64,000 bases of DNA from Lentinula raphanica. Lineage: Eukaryota; Basidiomycota; Agaricomycetes; Agaricales; Omphalotaceae. Each line of letters opens with the position of its first letter. Position 1 is the stretch's first letter. Shown piece after piece: positions 12,872-28,010 of this stretch. Where the stretch lies: positions 62,001 through 126,000 of the forward strand of contig JANVFP010000043.1 of the NCBI GenBank assembly GCA_027919835.1, in the 5' to 3' direction. A program made the translations under genes and the position numbers. The notes beneath the pieces are model-generated. The model did no database searches. It saw nothing but the letters and a program-made list of their open reading frames with translations, and was not told the DNA's origin.

Positions 12872-15012
12872 CGAGAGCCTTCGCAACCTACGTTCTGTTC
12901 GTTGCTGTGATAACCAACACGTTCAGCGCGATCCGATCCGAGACTCAAAAGAGTGCTTTTGGTGCTGCAAGGTATGTTGGTGAGATCTAGGAGTAGTTTA
13001 TCATCCGACTCATTTTTCATTCCAGTTTGCCTGTAATTGAAGACGAACGAGATGACGGTTGGGCCGCCATTGATCGCAGCAAACCCGCCAAGAACAACAT
13101 TGCCAAAGTTATATACGACTATACCAGATGGTGTTGGGTCCTTCTCGCTCTCGCGTCGTTGACACTGCAAGCTACTCGAACTGCCTCGGTATCCGCTACC
13201 CACGCCGAGATTCTTTCATTCGGGAAACTGGGAATCACTTTCGCGTTCGATCTGGAAATCGTAGTGGGGTGGTTGGCAACATAGCCTGACTGGAGAAGCT
13301 TCTTTACTCGCGCGCAGAACTGGTTGGACGTGATACTTGCTGTTGGATCGTCTATAATTCAGATCCCGATTATCAAGGATTCGTCGGTGTACCCGTGGTT
13401 CACGATCTTCCAGCTCATGCGGTTCTACAGTGTGATCTTGGAGGTGCCTTGTATGAAACCTTTGTTGGTATGTCAATTCTTTGTGATGTCCGTACGGCCC
13501 ATATGTGATTTCGTCGAAGCTGTCAGTGTTTGGTAACATGTATGGTCTTACCAACATGTCATTATTCCTCATATTGGTCAACTATCTGCGCAGCTTCTTC
13601 GTGGTGACATGAGCTCCAATGATGCAGTGAACTTCGGTCAACTCTACAACGCTTTCCTTGGTGTCTATCAGGTGTTCTCATCAGAGAACTGGACTGATGT
13701 ACTTTACAACGCTGGTCAGGCCGAGCTCAAACTTGGACAGACGGTTCTTGTCGTGATCTTCATCAGCATGTGGCTGCCGTTCGCTAACTGGGAGTTTTTG
13801 GTATCTCAGTTATCTGCTTCTACTAATATCACCTCCGGAACGACCAGTCATCGTCTTGCAAATGTTCATCGCTGTCATCAACGATAATTTCGAAGTTGCA
13901 GAGGAACAAAAGAGGAGTCAACAGGCGTCTCATTATTGGTCCACTCACCAGGTCCAAGCTGGAAAAGCTACCTGGGTGCGACGACTGAACCCTTATCGCT
14001 GGTTCAAAGCCAATCCGGTCAAAGTCAAGGTGGAGAACCTGCCTTCTAGCCTTGTTCTACCTATGCAGCAAGCCCTCGTCTCAGATTGCCTTCATAGTCG
14101 TCCTGTTCAGGTGAGTATAGTCTGACGCTTCTTGTTAGCTCTACTGGTATACTCATTCTGTATCAGACCAAAGTCGCTGTCGGTAGTGCAGGTGGCAAGT
14201 CTGGGATGCGGCATTATACAAAGAAATCCCTGTCAGCTCTGCAAAAGCTGTTCGGAGGAGACGATAAGGCGGACGATGTACCTCTCACCAATCTCAAACA
14301 TAACAGGAGCGAGTCTTTGGGAGCTTTGGCAGATGAAGAAACTGAGCGTCATCTGTATGTGTGTTTTTCTCCTGGTCTTCGAGTGAAGCTAATCTTGGAC
14401 TAAGGAATTACTTGCCTCTGTAGCCCCAGAAACCTTAAACTCCAGCGATATCAATGACGCTTTGTTCGAAAGAAGAGCGCATAAGGCAGATTTCATTCGA
14501 GACCATCCTACATACGACAAAACGTTCTGGATATTTTCTCAGCAAGATCCAATTCGACGATTCTGCCAACACCTTGTCCAACCAGCCCATGGCGAACGTA
14601 TATTTGGGCTTCCTACCTCGCACGTATCCCATCCTATTTTCCATGTTATCATCTTCCACGCTGTGATTGGAGGATTTGTGACTGAAATCATCGCAACACC
14701 TGTATACCGCCGCAACTATTACGCTACTAATGGCAGAATCCGGGGAGCTTGGTTCGATCTCACTGAAGCCACTTTTGGATACATTCTACTCCTCGAATTC
14801 ATCATCAAGCTCATCGCCGATGGATTCCTATTCACACCAAACGCCTATATACGAAGTATATGGAATGTCATTGATTTTGTGATACTTGCAGGGATTTTGG
14901 TCAACGTGACAACGGGCCTAATCTTCATTGGTGGTCTTAGCCGTTTCACTCGATCGTTGAAGGCGCTCAGCGCTCTTCGTCTCATCACCTTGTTTGATCG
15001 CATGCGGAACGT
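12872..15012 (+). pseudogene. Voltage-gated calcium channel Cch1 fragment (domains I end to III)
   Basis: Segments in order: the end of domain I (FVAVITNTFSAIRSETQKSA), domain II (QNWLDVILAVGSSIIQIP, FTIFQLMRFYSVILEVP, NMYGLTNMSLFLILVNYL, VYQVFSSENWTDVLYNAG, QMFIAVINDNFEVAEEQ) and domain III (LLEFIIKLIADGFLF, RSIWNVIDFVILAGILVN). These match the fungal plasma-membrane calcium channel alpha subunit CCH1. Introns are retained, for example near 13469. Damage includes an in-frame stop at 13282-13284 and a frame break near 13600. The similarity ends abruptly after LITLFDRMRN in domain III; domain IV and both termini are absent. Confidence 0.85.
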
Positions 15013-15386
15013 TGACAGCGACGATGAATCGGACCAGTTCCGGGTCAAAGAACAGGTTTACTTCGTTATTCCTCTATCGTTTTCAGGGCCGTCGAACGGA
15101 AGTGAGTCGTCGTTATTATGTCGCTTTGGCCTGGTGTAACCCCTACTCACGAAACTGTCCCTTCACTATCTCTAGGTGTAATTTTGCCTGGTCAAACTCC
15201 AGATTCGCCATCCCAGTCGTCAGAATCTCCGTGAACGCAGTGCATTACGTCGATGGTCCACTCGTTATCCATGAAATCTGGACCGAGTATCTCTAGCCAA
15301 CTTCCTCAAATCGTTGCAACGCACATAGAAGGTAAGTTGCATCCGAACTTTGTACAAGTCATTTCTAATGCCCATTTTTATCCAGG

Positions 15387-16590
15387 ACGATTCGCCTTCA
15401 CCCACGATACGCCTTCACCTCCTGCTTCCAGGCCTTTACATATCTCCATCAAATCGAGGATCCGACGACAACACGTACGAGATTCTGACCAACAACGAGA
15501 GTCTCAAGGGCGGAAACCTGCTCGAAGATTTCGATCCAGCTGTGAACCTTCCACCTGAAATCGACGATCCAGAGGACAAGAAACCCGAGGACTGGGTCGA
15601 GACCAAAAGAATTCCCGACCCGGATGCTACCAAAGTTTGTACAAACATCACTTTCTACGGACATTTGTCTCATTCGTTTGCTTCAGCCCGAGGACTGGGA
15701 CGAAGATCTCCTTATGAAATCGTCGACACCGAAGCTGAGAAACCCGTACGCTGGCTGGATGACGAGCCGTTGACCATCCCCGATCCTGGTAGGCCTTCTT
15801 TCATTCTATTGCTTCTACCCTCTTACTCATAATACTGTCCCTGCAGATGCTGAGAAGCCTGAAGAATGGGACGATGAGGAAGACGGTGACTGGATCGCTC
15901 CTAACGTTTCCAACCCCAAGTGTGCCGAGGCACCAAGTTGTGGTGAATGGAAGCCGTGAGTACTCGGGTTCGCGTGGCGTAAAAAGTGACCTCTGACGCA
16001 TTTCCCCGCAGACCCATGAAAGACAACTCCGCCTACAAGAGCAAATGTTATGCCCCGATGATCGACAACCCTGCTTACAACGGTGAATGGGCTCCTCGCA
16101 AGATTCCCAACCCCGACTCTTTGCAGGTTCTGACTGGCGTCAAGTCGCTTGCGGAAATTGTATGTTTCTTGAACTTCATCTCCCTTGATACATACTCACG
16201 TGTTCTGCTAGCGAGGCGTCGGTATCGAGCTATGGACCATGACCGAGGACATCCTCTTCGACAATGTCTATGAGATTCTACGTAATATCTACGTCTGTCA
16301 CCGACGCCAAGACTCTTGCCAGCCAGACCTTCGACATCAAGAAGACACTTGAGAAAGCTAAGAAGGCCACTGAAGTAGAATACGATGACGAGGAAGAATC
16401 AGATCCTATCGGTTTCATGCGCAGCAGATTCTTGACGTTCATCGACATCCTCAAACTTGACCGGTTGTAGGCTTGCAAGACTCACACTGAGACTGGCGTT
16501 GCTCTTGTCACTGCCCTTCTTACTCTCTTCGGATTTGTTACATCTGCTCTCCTTTCCGTTGCTCGCCACTTTTCATCAAGCTTTGCTCTC
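15387..16590 (+). pseudogene. Calnexin fragment, frameshifted
   Basis: The translation shows the calnexin P-domain: [49 protein letters not shown], then SYK-type repeats ([14 protein letters not shown]), [17 protein letters not shown] and a late acidic stretch followed by a hydrophobic segment (LLTLFGFVTSALLSV) that would be the ER membrane anchor. Introns are retained (about 15634-15688, 15788-15846, 15957-16011, 16159-16211). A missing base near 15709 shifts the frame inside the P-domain, the segment after FDNVY is disrupted, and stops appear near 16468. The N-terminal lectin part is not recognisable, so this is a decayed partial copy. Confidence 0.85.
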
Positions 16591-17396
16591 TCTAAAATTC
16601 TGCTTATTCTGACCGCCTTTCGGTTATGGTTTCAAGAAGATCGATGGCGCATGCGAAACGAGAACCGTGGGGGTACTACGTTGCTGACAACTGTTGGAGG
16701 ATCGGGTCAAGGTTACAGTACTGCTAACGGGTTCTGGGAAGTCAGCTTTCAGTACAAATGGTCCGTCTAGATTCACCTCAAGTCGTTGGTCGAAGATCAT
16801 TCGGTAGTCACACCCCAAACTCAGATCGAGCAGACCTTGTTCCCAATTCCTCCCGTCCTTCCTCCATCCACAGCTTCTGTACGCAACAACGCCACAGGAA
16901 AAGCCCTTCCATGAGCGCTACTGCCTCAGCTCAAGTCCGACGGTGCGTCATGTAACATGTGGAACACATTGTGCGGTGTCGCACACTTCCATCGCTCTAC
17001 CACCTTCTACCACCGTCCCAAACATCTTTAGGCTGCCCGACGGCGCTTGCCAGTCCGTTTTCAATGTACCAAACATCCCCTCCGGGTTTTTATGCGATCG
17101 GGCCAGCGCGTTGGTGTGTGCGGTGCGACCCGGGACCTCCGGTGGGTTTCCTGTTCACCTTTGCAGATCGGATTGCGAGGCGAAATGGTGCAAAGTTTCA
17201 ACTCGCCAATCTCATATAGTCGTCCCCGTATCGGAGTCTCGAATATGTCATTCATTCAAATGCCTTCGGCTTCGTTAATTTCCGGTCGACACACCGTCCT
17301 AGAACGTCCTCCGGCTCCGTTATGCTGTCTGACTATGTCGAACGCATCGTCGAATCTTCTAAGTCCAACCTTGGTAGCATGGACAGAGCGATGCAG
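16591..17396. other. Interval without a supported gene
   Basis: Short frames only; no domain recognised. The right end is the upstream region of the gene starting at 17442. Confidence 0.4.
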
Positions 17397-17404
17397 TATA
17401 AAAG
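17397..17404 (+). promoter_or_regulatory. Probable TATA box
   Basis: TATAAAAG lies 38-45 bp upstream of the ATG at 17442, a plausible position for a fungal core promoter. No experimental evidence. Confidence 0.4.
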
Positions 17405-17441
17405 GTGGTGTGTTTGTGACTCTTGTCCTGGTCCAACCACG

Positions 17442-18905
17442 ATGTCTATCTCTGTTACACCCGATATGATTCTACGTCGCACTATTTCTGGCGGTGTCTA
17501 CGACACCATGATTGACGCCCGTATTGGCAACAATTCTTCCAGCTTGGCCCGCGTCGATCTTGGAATTCATTTCAAGAAAAACTCTCCTTACAACGACAGC
17601 GATAAATATGTGGGAGTAGATGGTCGTGAATTCGTCTTCAACTACATTGGAGAAGTGGCTCCCGGATTCGTGGCCCACGCTATTGGAAGTTACACCGGGT
17701 TTAGTGAGAAGGTTGATACTTGTTTTTTTAATGCCCGTTCATCTTTCTGATGTCTCCTTCAGGGTTTCACACCTGCCAATGACGCTGCCCGAATCAAGCT
17801 GGTTGTGCCGACTGTCGTGCCTACAAGCTCGCCTCCGAGGATTAAAGCAATTTATCACAACCAACTCGCTACGCTCACACATGTCATGGCAGCGGAAGAG
17901 GATTCCCGCAACCAGGTGAACTGTCATTTGTCATTTCCGCCCCCGAACCTTTACTAACTTGGCACACAAGGGACGGACGAAGCCATTCACGAATGCTTCT
18001 GAGCCCAATGGTGTTGTCGATACCATGTACACTTCCACTCGAGCGCTCTATGTTGTATGTTCACTATACTTTCCACTGCAGTTCGATTGTTTGATGCCCC
18101 GCAGGTGGATAAAGAGAAACGCGCCATTACTCTCAAGGTCAATTTGGATGACGAGGATGCCGACAACGACGATGTTGAAACTACCACGGACGGTGGCCCG
18201 GGTATGTCACATCCTTTGCTCAATGACCACGACTCATTGCATTTGTAGTAGCACAGCCACATGTTGGAGACCTCCACCCTTGCTCAGTCATTCCAGGTTA
18301 CGGCGGACCGCGGTTCAACCACTCTGCCGCTCAAGCGATCCAACTCGATATCCGTGATCCCGAGGGTGGACTCATCGGTCCTCAGGACACTTGGAGGTGG
18401 ATTGTACCGGGTGCTTTGATACTTGTACACGCCACGATGCATACATATCACATCAAGGGTATGACCGTAAGTGTTTGTTTTCCCAAAACCTTTATAATGG
18501 GTTCTCATATACTTTGATTAGATCTTCCAGCTTACGGCGTCCAGCATCCAAGTTATCGACAAGGGTGATATCATTCCCCCAGTCCCTTCCATCCTCGGTC
18601 TCCCAGACAGTCGTTCTCGTTACATCGGAGGTTCCAGCGTTACCCCGTCCAATGGCGGAAACACCGTGGTCAACTTTGCTCATCTCATGAAATCCGGACC
18701 CTCCCAGGGAAGCAGTTCTAAGTCGAAAAGTGGAGATGTGTCCACGAAGCATGCACGTGCCGATGGAGACGCTACAGGGAATGGAATAGATGACATATTC
18801 GAATCCGTGTCTGAAGACATTGAGATGGCAGCAGTTGACGAGAAACAGAAGAAGGTTCTGGGTAAGAAAGCCAGGCGAGGTAAGCCTTCTGCGATCGGTG
18901 AATGA
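17442..18905 (+). CDS. Hypothetical protein, about 401 aa (6 exons)
   Basis: Modelled exons: 17442-17711, 17763-17915, 17971-18054, 18105-18201, 18249-18466 and 18522-18905, with matching phases. The protein has no domain I can name. Recognisable stretches are IHFKKNSPYN and IGEVAPGFVAHAIGSY in exon 1, an acidic linker (LDDEDADNDDVE) in exon 4, WRWIVPGALILVHATMHTY in exon 5, and a Ser/Lys-rich tail. The third exon follows an AAG acceptor, which is weak. A GT-AG pair at 18880-18932 could alternatively splice the last codons away and end at 18937. A TATA-like box precedes the start. It looks like an intact orphan gene from an accessory region; function unknown. Confidence 0.55.
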
Positions 18906-19108
18906 ACCGGTCCTGATACCCCAACTCTGCAGTTTGAACGATGACCTCCGACGACTTTGCAAATTACATAGCTTGTCTGAAATATATCTTATATCTTACG
19001 GTGTCCGATTACCTGCGCTCAAGATTACTATCTATCGTTTGGTAAATCTCCTCTTCTGGTGTTGAGTAGTTATAAGAGGCGACACAGGCTGGCGATGTTT
19101 GGTACAAC

Positions 19109-20140
19109 ATGAACCTTCCCAACTTCCAACCACAGACTTCCTTCTATCAACGGGATCTTGATCTACTATGTGGACAGCATAATGCCGCCGCCAACGTCGA
19201 TCCAGATATCGAAGCAGCCTTGTTGGACTCCATTATCAAAGCAGGATGTCACGCCATGAGTATATCTATTTATGAACTGACTTTCTTTCGTTCCTCTGCT
19301 CCCTGGCAGTTGTCGGTAACGAATGCGGACGTCTGGGGTTACACCAACGCGTCTGACTCGTCGCCATTTAGACCTCTGCTAACTGGCTATCTCACACGGA
19401 AGTACATCAGATTATTGAATGTCGGATGTGTAAGCATTGTGCGTTGACCTTTGCGAACGATTCCATTGACCTGGGACTTACAGGGAATAAATGCATACAC
19501 CGTATACGAGTTGGGCTGGAGCAGTTCGTCGAGCTTTGATTTGAATAACGCATTCCGTTTCCAGAGAGACACTCTGGCCTCAGTCATCCCGCAGGACAAC
19601 GATACTTTCATGCAAGGGCCTGTACGTATCTATTGTTGTACTCATCCACACTCAAAATTTATTGAAATTTTTATAGTTCACATGTTCTTTCATCCAAGAG
19701 CGCTGGTGCTGTGCCAGTCCGGCGAATAGTGATCTCACCACATCCGACACAGTGAAATTCGTTCTGGCCAGAGATTGTGTGGTAAACAACCTACTTCACA
19801 TGTACAGCCTTTGACAACTGAGGCAACCACTTTTTAGATCAAGTGTGTGAAAGCGACCAGGATATGGATGGAATTCCAGGCTGAGAATTACAACGCCTGT
19901 CAAGACATGGCGATGCGAACCGGGAATGTGCACTGGATGGATGCCAAACGCACAGGTGACATGTTATCAGCAGAAAATCGCCTACAAGAAAATATCCTTG
20001 TCTCAATCAAAGCGGAGCTGCGAGAAGTAGTGGTTCGCGATAATCTCACACGCACTTATCAACGAGTGTGTACCGCTTGCTCTCCTTCACATACGCACCT
20101 CTTACCCGTTGCTGTAGAATTTCTGTCTGCTGGCACATGA
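19109..20140 (+). CDS. Hypothetical multi-exon gene, model incomplete
   Basis: A chain of protein-like exons: 19109 onward with DIEAALLDSIIKAGCHAM, about 19309-19428 with TNADVWGYTNASDSSPF, about 19484-19620 with YTVYELGWSSSSSFDLN, and about 19836-20140 with ARDCV/IKCVKATRIW and WMEFQAENYNACQDMAMR. Splice signals are present between them, but I could not fix all phases and the first exon may lie further upstream, since the frame is open left of the ATG. No domain recognised. It could be a decayed gene. Confidence 0.35.
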
Positions 20141-20786
20141 AGTATATGTCATAGTCTCGACCTAAGTCTTTACCGAATCCTGATATTTTTCTGTAAACAA
20201 TGTTACATTATCTTCCTTGCTTGCTCAAGCTCAAGAACGAGAGTGTTTAGAGATAAAGTGAATCCATCCCAGGGTAGCGGGCTGTGCCGCTAGTCGGCCC
20301 TACTGGTTATTTAAGTATTTGCTATTTACCTTTAAATCCACCATACACCTTATTAGACTAGCATCTTCGAGGCATTAACTGGTACATTGGGACTGGTAGT
20401 GCAAGAGTATAGTGGTTTACAGAATGAGATCTTTGCAAATCAGGTGCAATGTTTGGACGACGGAGATCTAGTTATACGGAGATACGGAAGCAATTATACA
20501 AAATATGAATCCTGACTTGACCTCGGTCTTATCTCTTTTCTGATTCCTCTACAAACCGCCAACACCAACGAAAAACTCATATCTGAGCCAATCAAACTGA
20601 AATCAGAAGAAAGAACGAGTCATAGAAGTGCTGTACAGAATAGACGCCACGCTATAATTGGCTAGCCTTATACATAATTTGGGGGGCCATAGAATTCTTC
20701 AAAAAGCACACAAGCCGTGGACAATCCTTGGACCATCACTTCAACCTATCTCTCGCTCTCATTGACCATCGAACTCTTTGGTGAAG
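20141..20786. other. Intergenic region upstream of the MAP kinase gene
   Basis: AT-rich stretch without a supported gene; probably contains the 3' end of the left gene and the promoter of the MAP kinase gene. Confidence 0.4.
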
Positions 20787-23937
<3,151 letters not shown>

Positions 23938-24120
23938 AGAGTTGAAGAGGGAAGGCAAAAGGGCACACTCTACTCACATTGTCCGCAATCACAGATCATG
24001 TTTCTTAAAAGCACTAAGCGATACATTGGAATGCAAGACAGTTATGGATACATGGACCGAGTTTTCCTCCGTGACTCTAGGTAGTTTCCACATAGAAGAA
24101 AGTAGGTGACAGTTTAACGT

Positions 24121-25283
24121 TCAATCATCACCCAGTATTTGTTTGATGCCTATGTATCGCAATGATATCATCAGTATAAGAATGAGGATCAGAATGTCTC
24201 TTGAAAACGCACGATCAATGATGTCCAGATATGCAGTTGAGGCAGGACTATCAGGATATTCATCTAGGAAACTGACGCCATAGTCCGCGCTTTTCCCTAT
24301 CCTCGGATCTAACGGCACAGCACCCAGAAGCTCGATGCCAGTTTCCTCCGCTAACCTCTTCGCTCCTCCTGTACTTGGCTTGAATATCTGTGATTCCGTC
24401 TTACAAGACGGACACACGAATCCCGACATATTCTCTACGATGCCCAGTATCCGTATCCCAACCTTCTTGCAAAAATCAATCTCCCGATGGACATCCTGTA
24501 ACGCGACCTCCTGTGGTGTGGTTATGAGAACGGCTCCATCTATCCCACTCTCTTTCAGGTACTGTACGATACTCAGATGTTCGTCTGACGTTCCTGGAGG
24601 TGTATCGACGACGAGATAGTCAAGTTCGCCCCAGTCAACGTCCTTGAGAAATTGGGATATTAGGCCGTTCTTCTTGGGTCCTCGCCACATGACTGCGTCG
24701 CGAGAGGAAGGCAACATGAATCCGACGGACATGACTCCGAGATTGTCCTGGACGTATACGGGAGACCAGCCCGAAGAAGATGAGTGAACTTGCTCCGAGG
24801 CAATACCGAGTATGGTCGGTATTGAAGGACCACAGATGTCAACGTCCATAATACCTGTCTGTAAGATATCATGAGCATTCGTATGAGTAGAACTTCTGAT
24901 GACGATAACGATAACTACCTGCGTTGATTCATCAGCAGCAAACGCCCATCCTAACTGTGCCGTGAACGTTGATTTACCAACGCCTCCTTTGCCTGATAGA
25001 ACTAGGATCTTGCGCTTCACGGAAGACATTCGCTGCTTGATGAACGGTAAGGCTGGGTCAGGGCCTTTAGGAGTGTTGGACGAGCAGATTTCTTGATTGG
25101 CACATCCTTCACAAGCGGCAGACTTTCCTGCGAATTCAGATTCTGTTCCCTAGATGTTTTGCATTGATCAGAAGCATGGATTTTTGGAGAAGAGTTACAA
25201 GAACGTACCGGACAATGTTCTGGTGCGTTTGAGGGTACAGAAAGAGGATTAGGAACTTGGGCAGCAGATTGGACTGCGATCAT
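24121..25283 (-). CDS. NBP35: Cytosolic Fe-S cluster assembly ATPase NBP35
   Basis: P-loop NTPase scaffold that, with Cfd1, builds 4Fe-4S clusters for cytosolic and nuclear proteins. Exons on the minus strand: 25283-25209, 25149-24919, 24858-24213 and 24149-24121, giving 326 aa. The N-terminal cysteine motif C-x13-C-x2-C-x5-C spans HCP to EIC, the feature that separates Nbp35 from Cfd1. Then come the P-loop [33 protein letters not shown] and the bridging-cluster pair CPSC. The last exon is only 29 nt and restores the usual ending RIKQILGDD. The second intron (24859-24918) is 60 nt and would extend the frame if retained. All key residues are present; the gene looks intact. Confidence 0.95.
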
Positions 25284-25940
25284 CTCTAAAGCTGAAGATG
25301 ACTGTCCAGAAGCAAGGTGTGGTAAGCAAGATTTTGACTGGCGCCTAATTAGCGCGCTCTCATCTTCCGCTCATCAACTTTGCTCATCCGACGTACACAT
25401 TGACATTGCTGACCCTGCTCTTGCATTTTGCACTCTACTGGGTAAGATCAAAATTTACAGGAAGTATTGACGGAAAAACAAGCTTACGGCTCTATAGCCG
25501 TTTGTAAATTGTTACTCATCTCAACACCATTGTCATGATCAGGCTGTCCTCAACTTTGCTGCCTCATCCAGCTCTAAGTATTACTTGACAGAAAGTGGTT
25601 CACTCAACAAAAGAGTTGTGGCAGCCTATGATACTCTACCATCTGGATCTATGCATTCAAATTTCAACCATACAAATAAATGGCCCAAGGCAGGAATGAA
25701 CCACACCACTAGCAAAGAGCCAGTGGATATAGAGACTACAGAGGCAGATGTAATCATGCTTAGTCTTGGACCAACACAACATGAGTTTTCATGATGGGCT
25801 CTCTTTATTTCTCATCGAAGTCTGAAAATATGTATGTGCATATCTTAGAACGGGAAGGAATGAGTGAGAAGCTTTCACAGCAACAGTGCTTGTAAGTTGT
25901 GGTCAGAATCTAATTAGTAGTAGTACATAGTATATTGGGA
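25284..25940. other. Intergenic region
   Basis: Contains the upstream region of NBP35. A frame at 25585-25794 has no good start and no recognisable domain. The 3' end of the minus-strand kinase-like gene is at 25941. Confidence 0.4.
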
Positions 25941-27178
25941 CTAGTATGGACTCAATTTCCACCAATTATTACCATCAAGAGTATCTGGTTTCGGAATCTG
26001 AAAGTGTCCATCCGTTTCCAAAATCGCCCTTGCACAAGAAAACTGGAAGCGCTCTATAAACCAACCGTCCTTCAAGAATTCTTTGACATCAGAGGGAAAT
26101 TCGGATGTGACTTCGAACATTGACGGCGGCCCAAAATCGACAAGAGAGAAGTCGCCTACTCGGGGATCATATAGAAGGTTCGTCAGGTCGAGGTCACTAA
26201 CCAGTTTATTATCAGATGGGATCCAACTTTTCAAGTGATCATAGTGGACTGATAACTCACACATAGAGCATTCCCGTTTGCACAGCAAGATCATGTACTT
26301 TGAAGAGGAAACTGTAAAATGCAAGCTTCAGCAAGTGGGCCTTCATTCTTGGATCGCTATGTTTCCATTCTTCTGTGGTAGTCAGGTCATGTCCAGGTAA
26401 CTGAGCCATGAGGATCAAAGCCCATCTCTTCCCTTGCATGTCAGCGAAACCCGCTTTGAGAAAAGACTTTGGCTGTACACCCCAAGGCAGCTCCTTTCTC
26501 AGCCGCCATTCGATCTCCATCTGTTTTTCCTCCGTCAACTCTCCAGCCTCTCGCTCCAATTCCTTTCGCCTCGTATCCATGCGCTTGTGTTCCTTGTCCT
26601 GCAATGCCTTCAGTTTCTTGAGGGCGATCACCTCGCTGCCGACAGGGTGAACTTCAGGATCCAAGGTTTTAACCAGGACTGGGAGTTGGGCGCCTTCAAT
26701 TCGAACTGTATGGATGTAAGCGTGATTGTTGCCAGGTGTGTTCAGCGCCGATTACGGGTCAAGAAGCCCAGGGTGATTAGCGAATGTCTTCGTTGAATCG
26801 CGTGCTACAAGAACGAGCGAAGATGATTTGCAACGTGAATTTTCACCCTTGGTGCCCACTTACTAAGAACATCCTCGCTTCTAACACCATATCCCAGGCA
26901 GCTCTTGGTGTAGCCGCCATCCGGGTCAGGATATCTTCGGTCGATGGCAATCCAAGGTCTTGTCTATGAGCAGTGCAGCGGCGATTAGCTATCTGTCAAG
27001 TAAAGAGGAATATGGCAGGACTCACTAGAAGCTGATTCCACCATTGAACATCTCTTTCAGCCCTGGACGCGGTTTGATGCACATCTGAGGCTTGAGGTAT
27101 GGGTGTAGCGTGTACGTTGCTGAGTTCGTACAGCAAAGCTCCAACGAAGATACGAGAAAGGATGGGTTTGAGATGCAT
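25941..27178 (-). CDS. Kinase-like protein with N-terminal hydrophobic leader
   Basis: Exons on the minus strand: 27178-27026, 26992-26864, 26804-26756, 26705-26261 and 26196-25941, 343 aa. The start is the ATG of MHLKPILSRIFVGALLYE; the first 25 residues read as a signal peptide or membrane anchor ending near VHATPIPQA. The middle part has VGSEVIALKKLKAL and a charged coiled segment; the later part has LDLTNLLYD followed by FSLVDFG, resembling the catalytic loop and metal-binding DFG of the protein-kinase fold, although the HRD histidine is not obvious (VDLDL). A fungal kinase-like family is the best guess; a secreted or ER-lumenal location would be unusual. Splicing of the short third exon is the least certain part. 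Confidence 0.6.
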
Positions 27179-28010
27179 TGCAATAGCGATAGAGAGCAAG
27201 AAAATTAACAGTGGGAGTTGTCTCTAGAGCGTGTCTCTGACCAGCAGAGATTTTGAAGGTGGCGAAAAGAGAAGGTGTTGTGTTGGCGGTCTTTCCTCTT
27301 ATCAATGCATGGCTTCGCAAAACCTCCTCAATTCAACACAGCACAGATATGCCGGTTCAATGCGGGCGAGCGTTTTGAGCTAGAATGGCGTTGTTATTGA
27401 ATTGTTTACCAGCCCAGAGCCAATTCGCTCCCTTTCTTCTTGATTTCTTGAAGGATTAGGAAAATACGCTGCCTCTACACATGCTTTCGTCGAGCGAGTT
27501 CTCGTTATTCGAGTCTATGGCGATGAACAATTGGCGAATTGGGAGAAGATTGGATGAGAAAGAGATGTTTGGCCAGTAACAAGTATTCAGCGCAAGTTTG
27601 ATGGAAGCTGATGGAAGCCGCTTGGAAGGCCGGAGAGGGCCGGAGAGAACGTTCAACGAGGTCCATTGCTCCGCATCAACGACTTCCATCATCTACATTG
27701 ACGGCATCATCATCGACAACTCCTTCAATCTCTTTGAACTTCGAAGATACCGATATTCACTACGGGCCCATAGCACAATGTCCTGATCTTCGTGGACATC
27801 GGAAGGCTGTACCAGGCTGTACCTCTTCAGACCTCTGCCCATAAATAACTTTGCATCAAGCTCTGATGCCAATCAAGATCTTGACACTGCATACAATTGC
27901 ATTTCTCTATTGGCGCAGCAGCAACATGCGCCTACATACATGCGCAGACAAGTTTCTGGAATTGTTAAATCGCTTTCTCTCACTTCTACCACCACCATCT
28001 CACAACCGAC
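27179..28010. promoter_or_regulatory. Divergent intergenic region
   Basis: Separates a minus-strand gene starting at 27178 from a plus-strand gene starting at 28011, so it should hold both promoters. Contains small local duplications (GGCCGGAGAG near 27632 and GGCTGTACC near 27805). No gene supported. Confidence 0.35.

Noticed and set aside
25585..25794. 69-aa frame between NBP35 and the kinase-like gene
   Set aside because: No good start codon, no domain, and typical intergenic composition.
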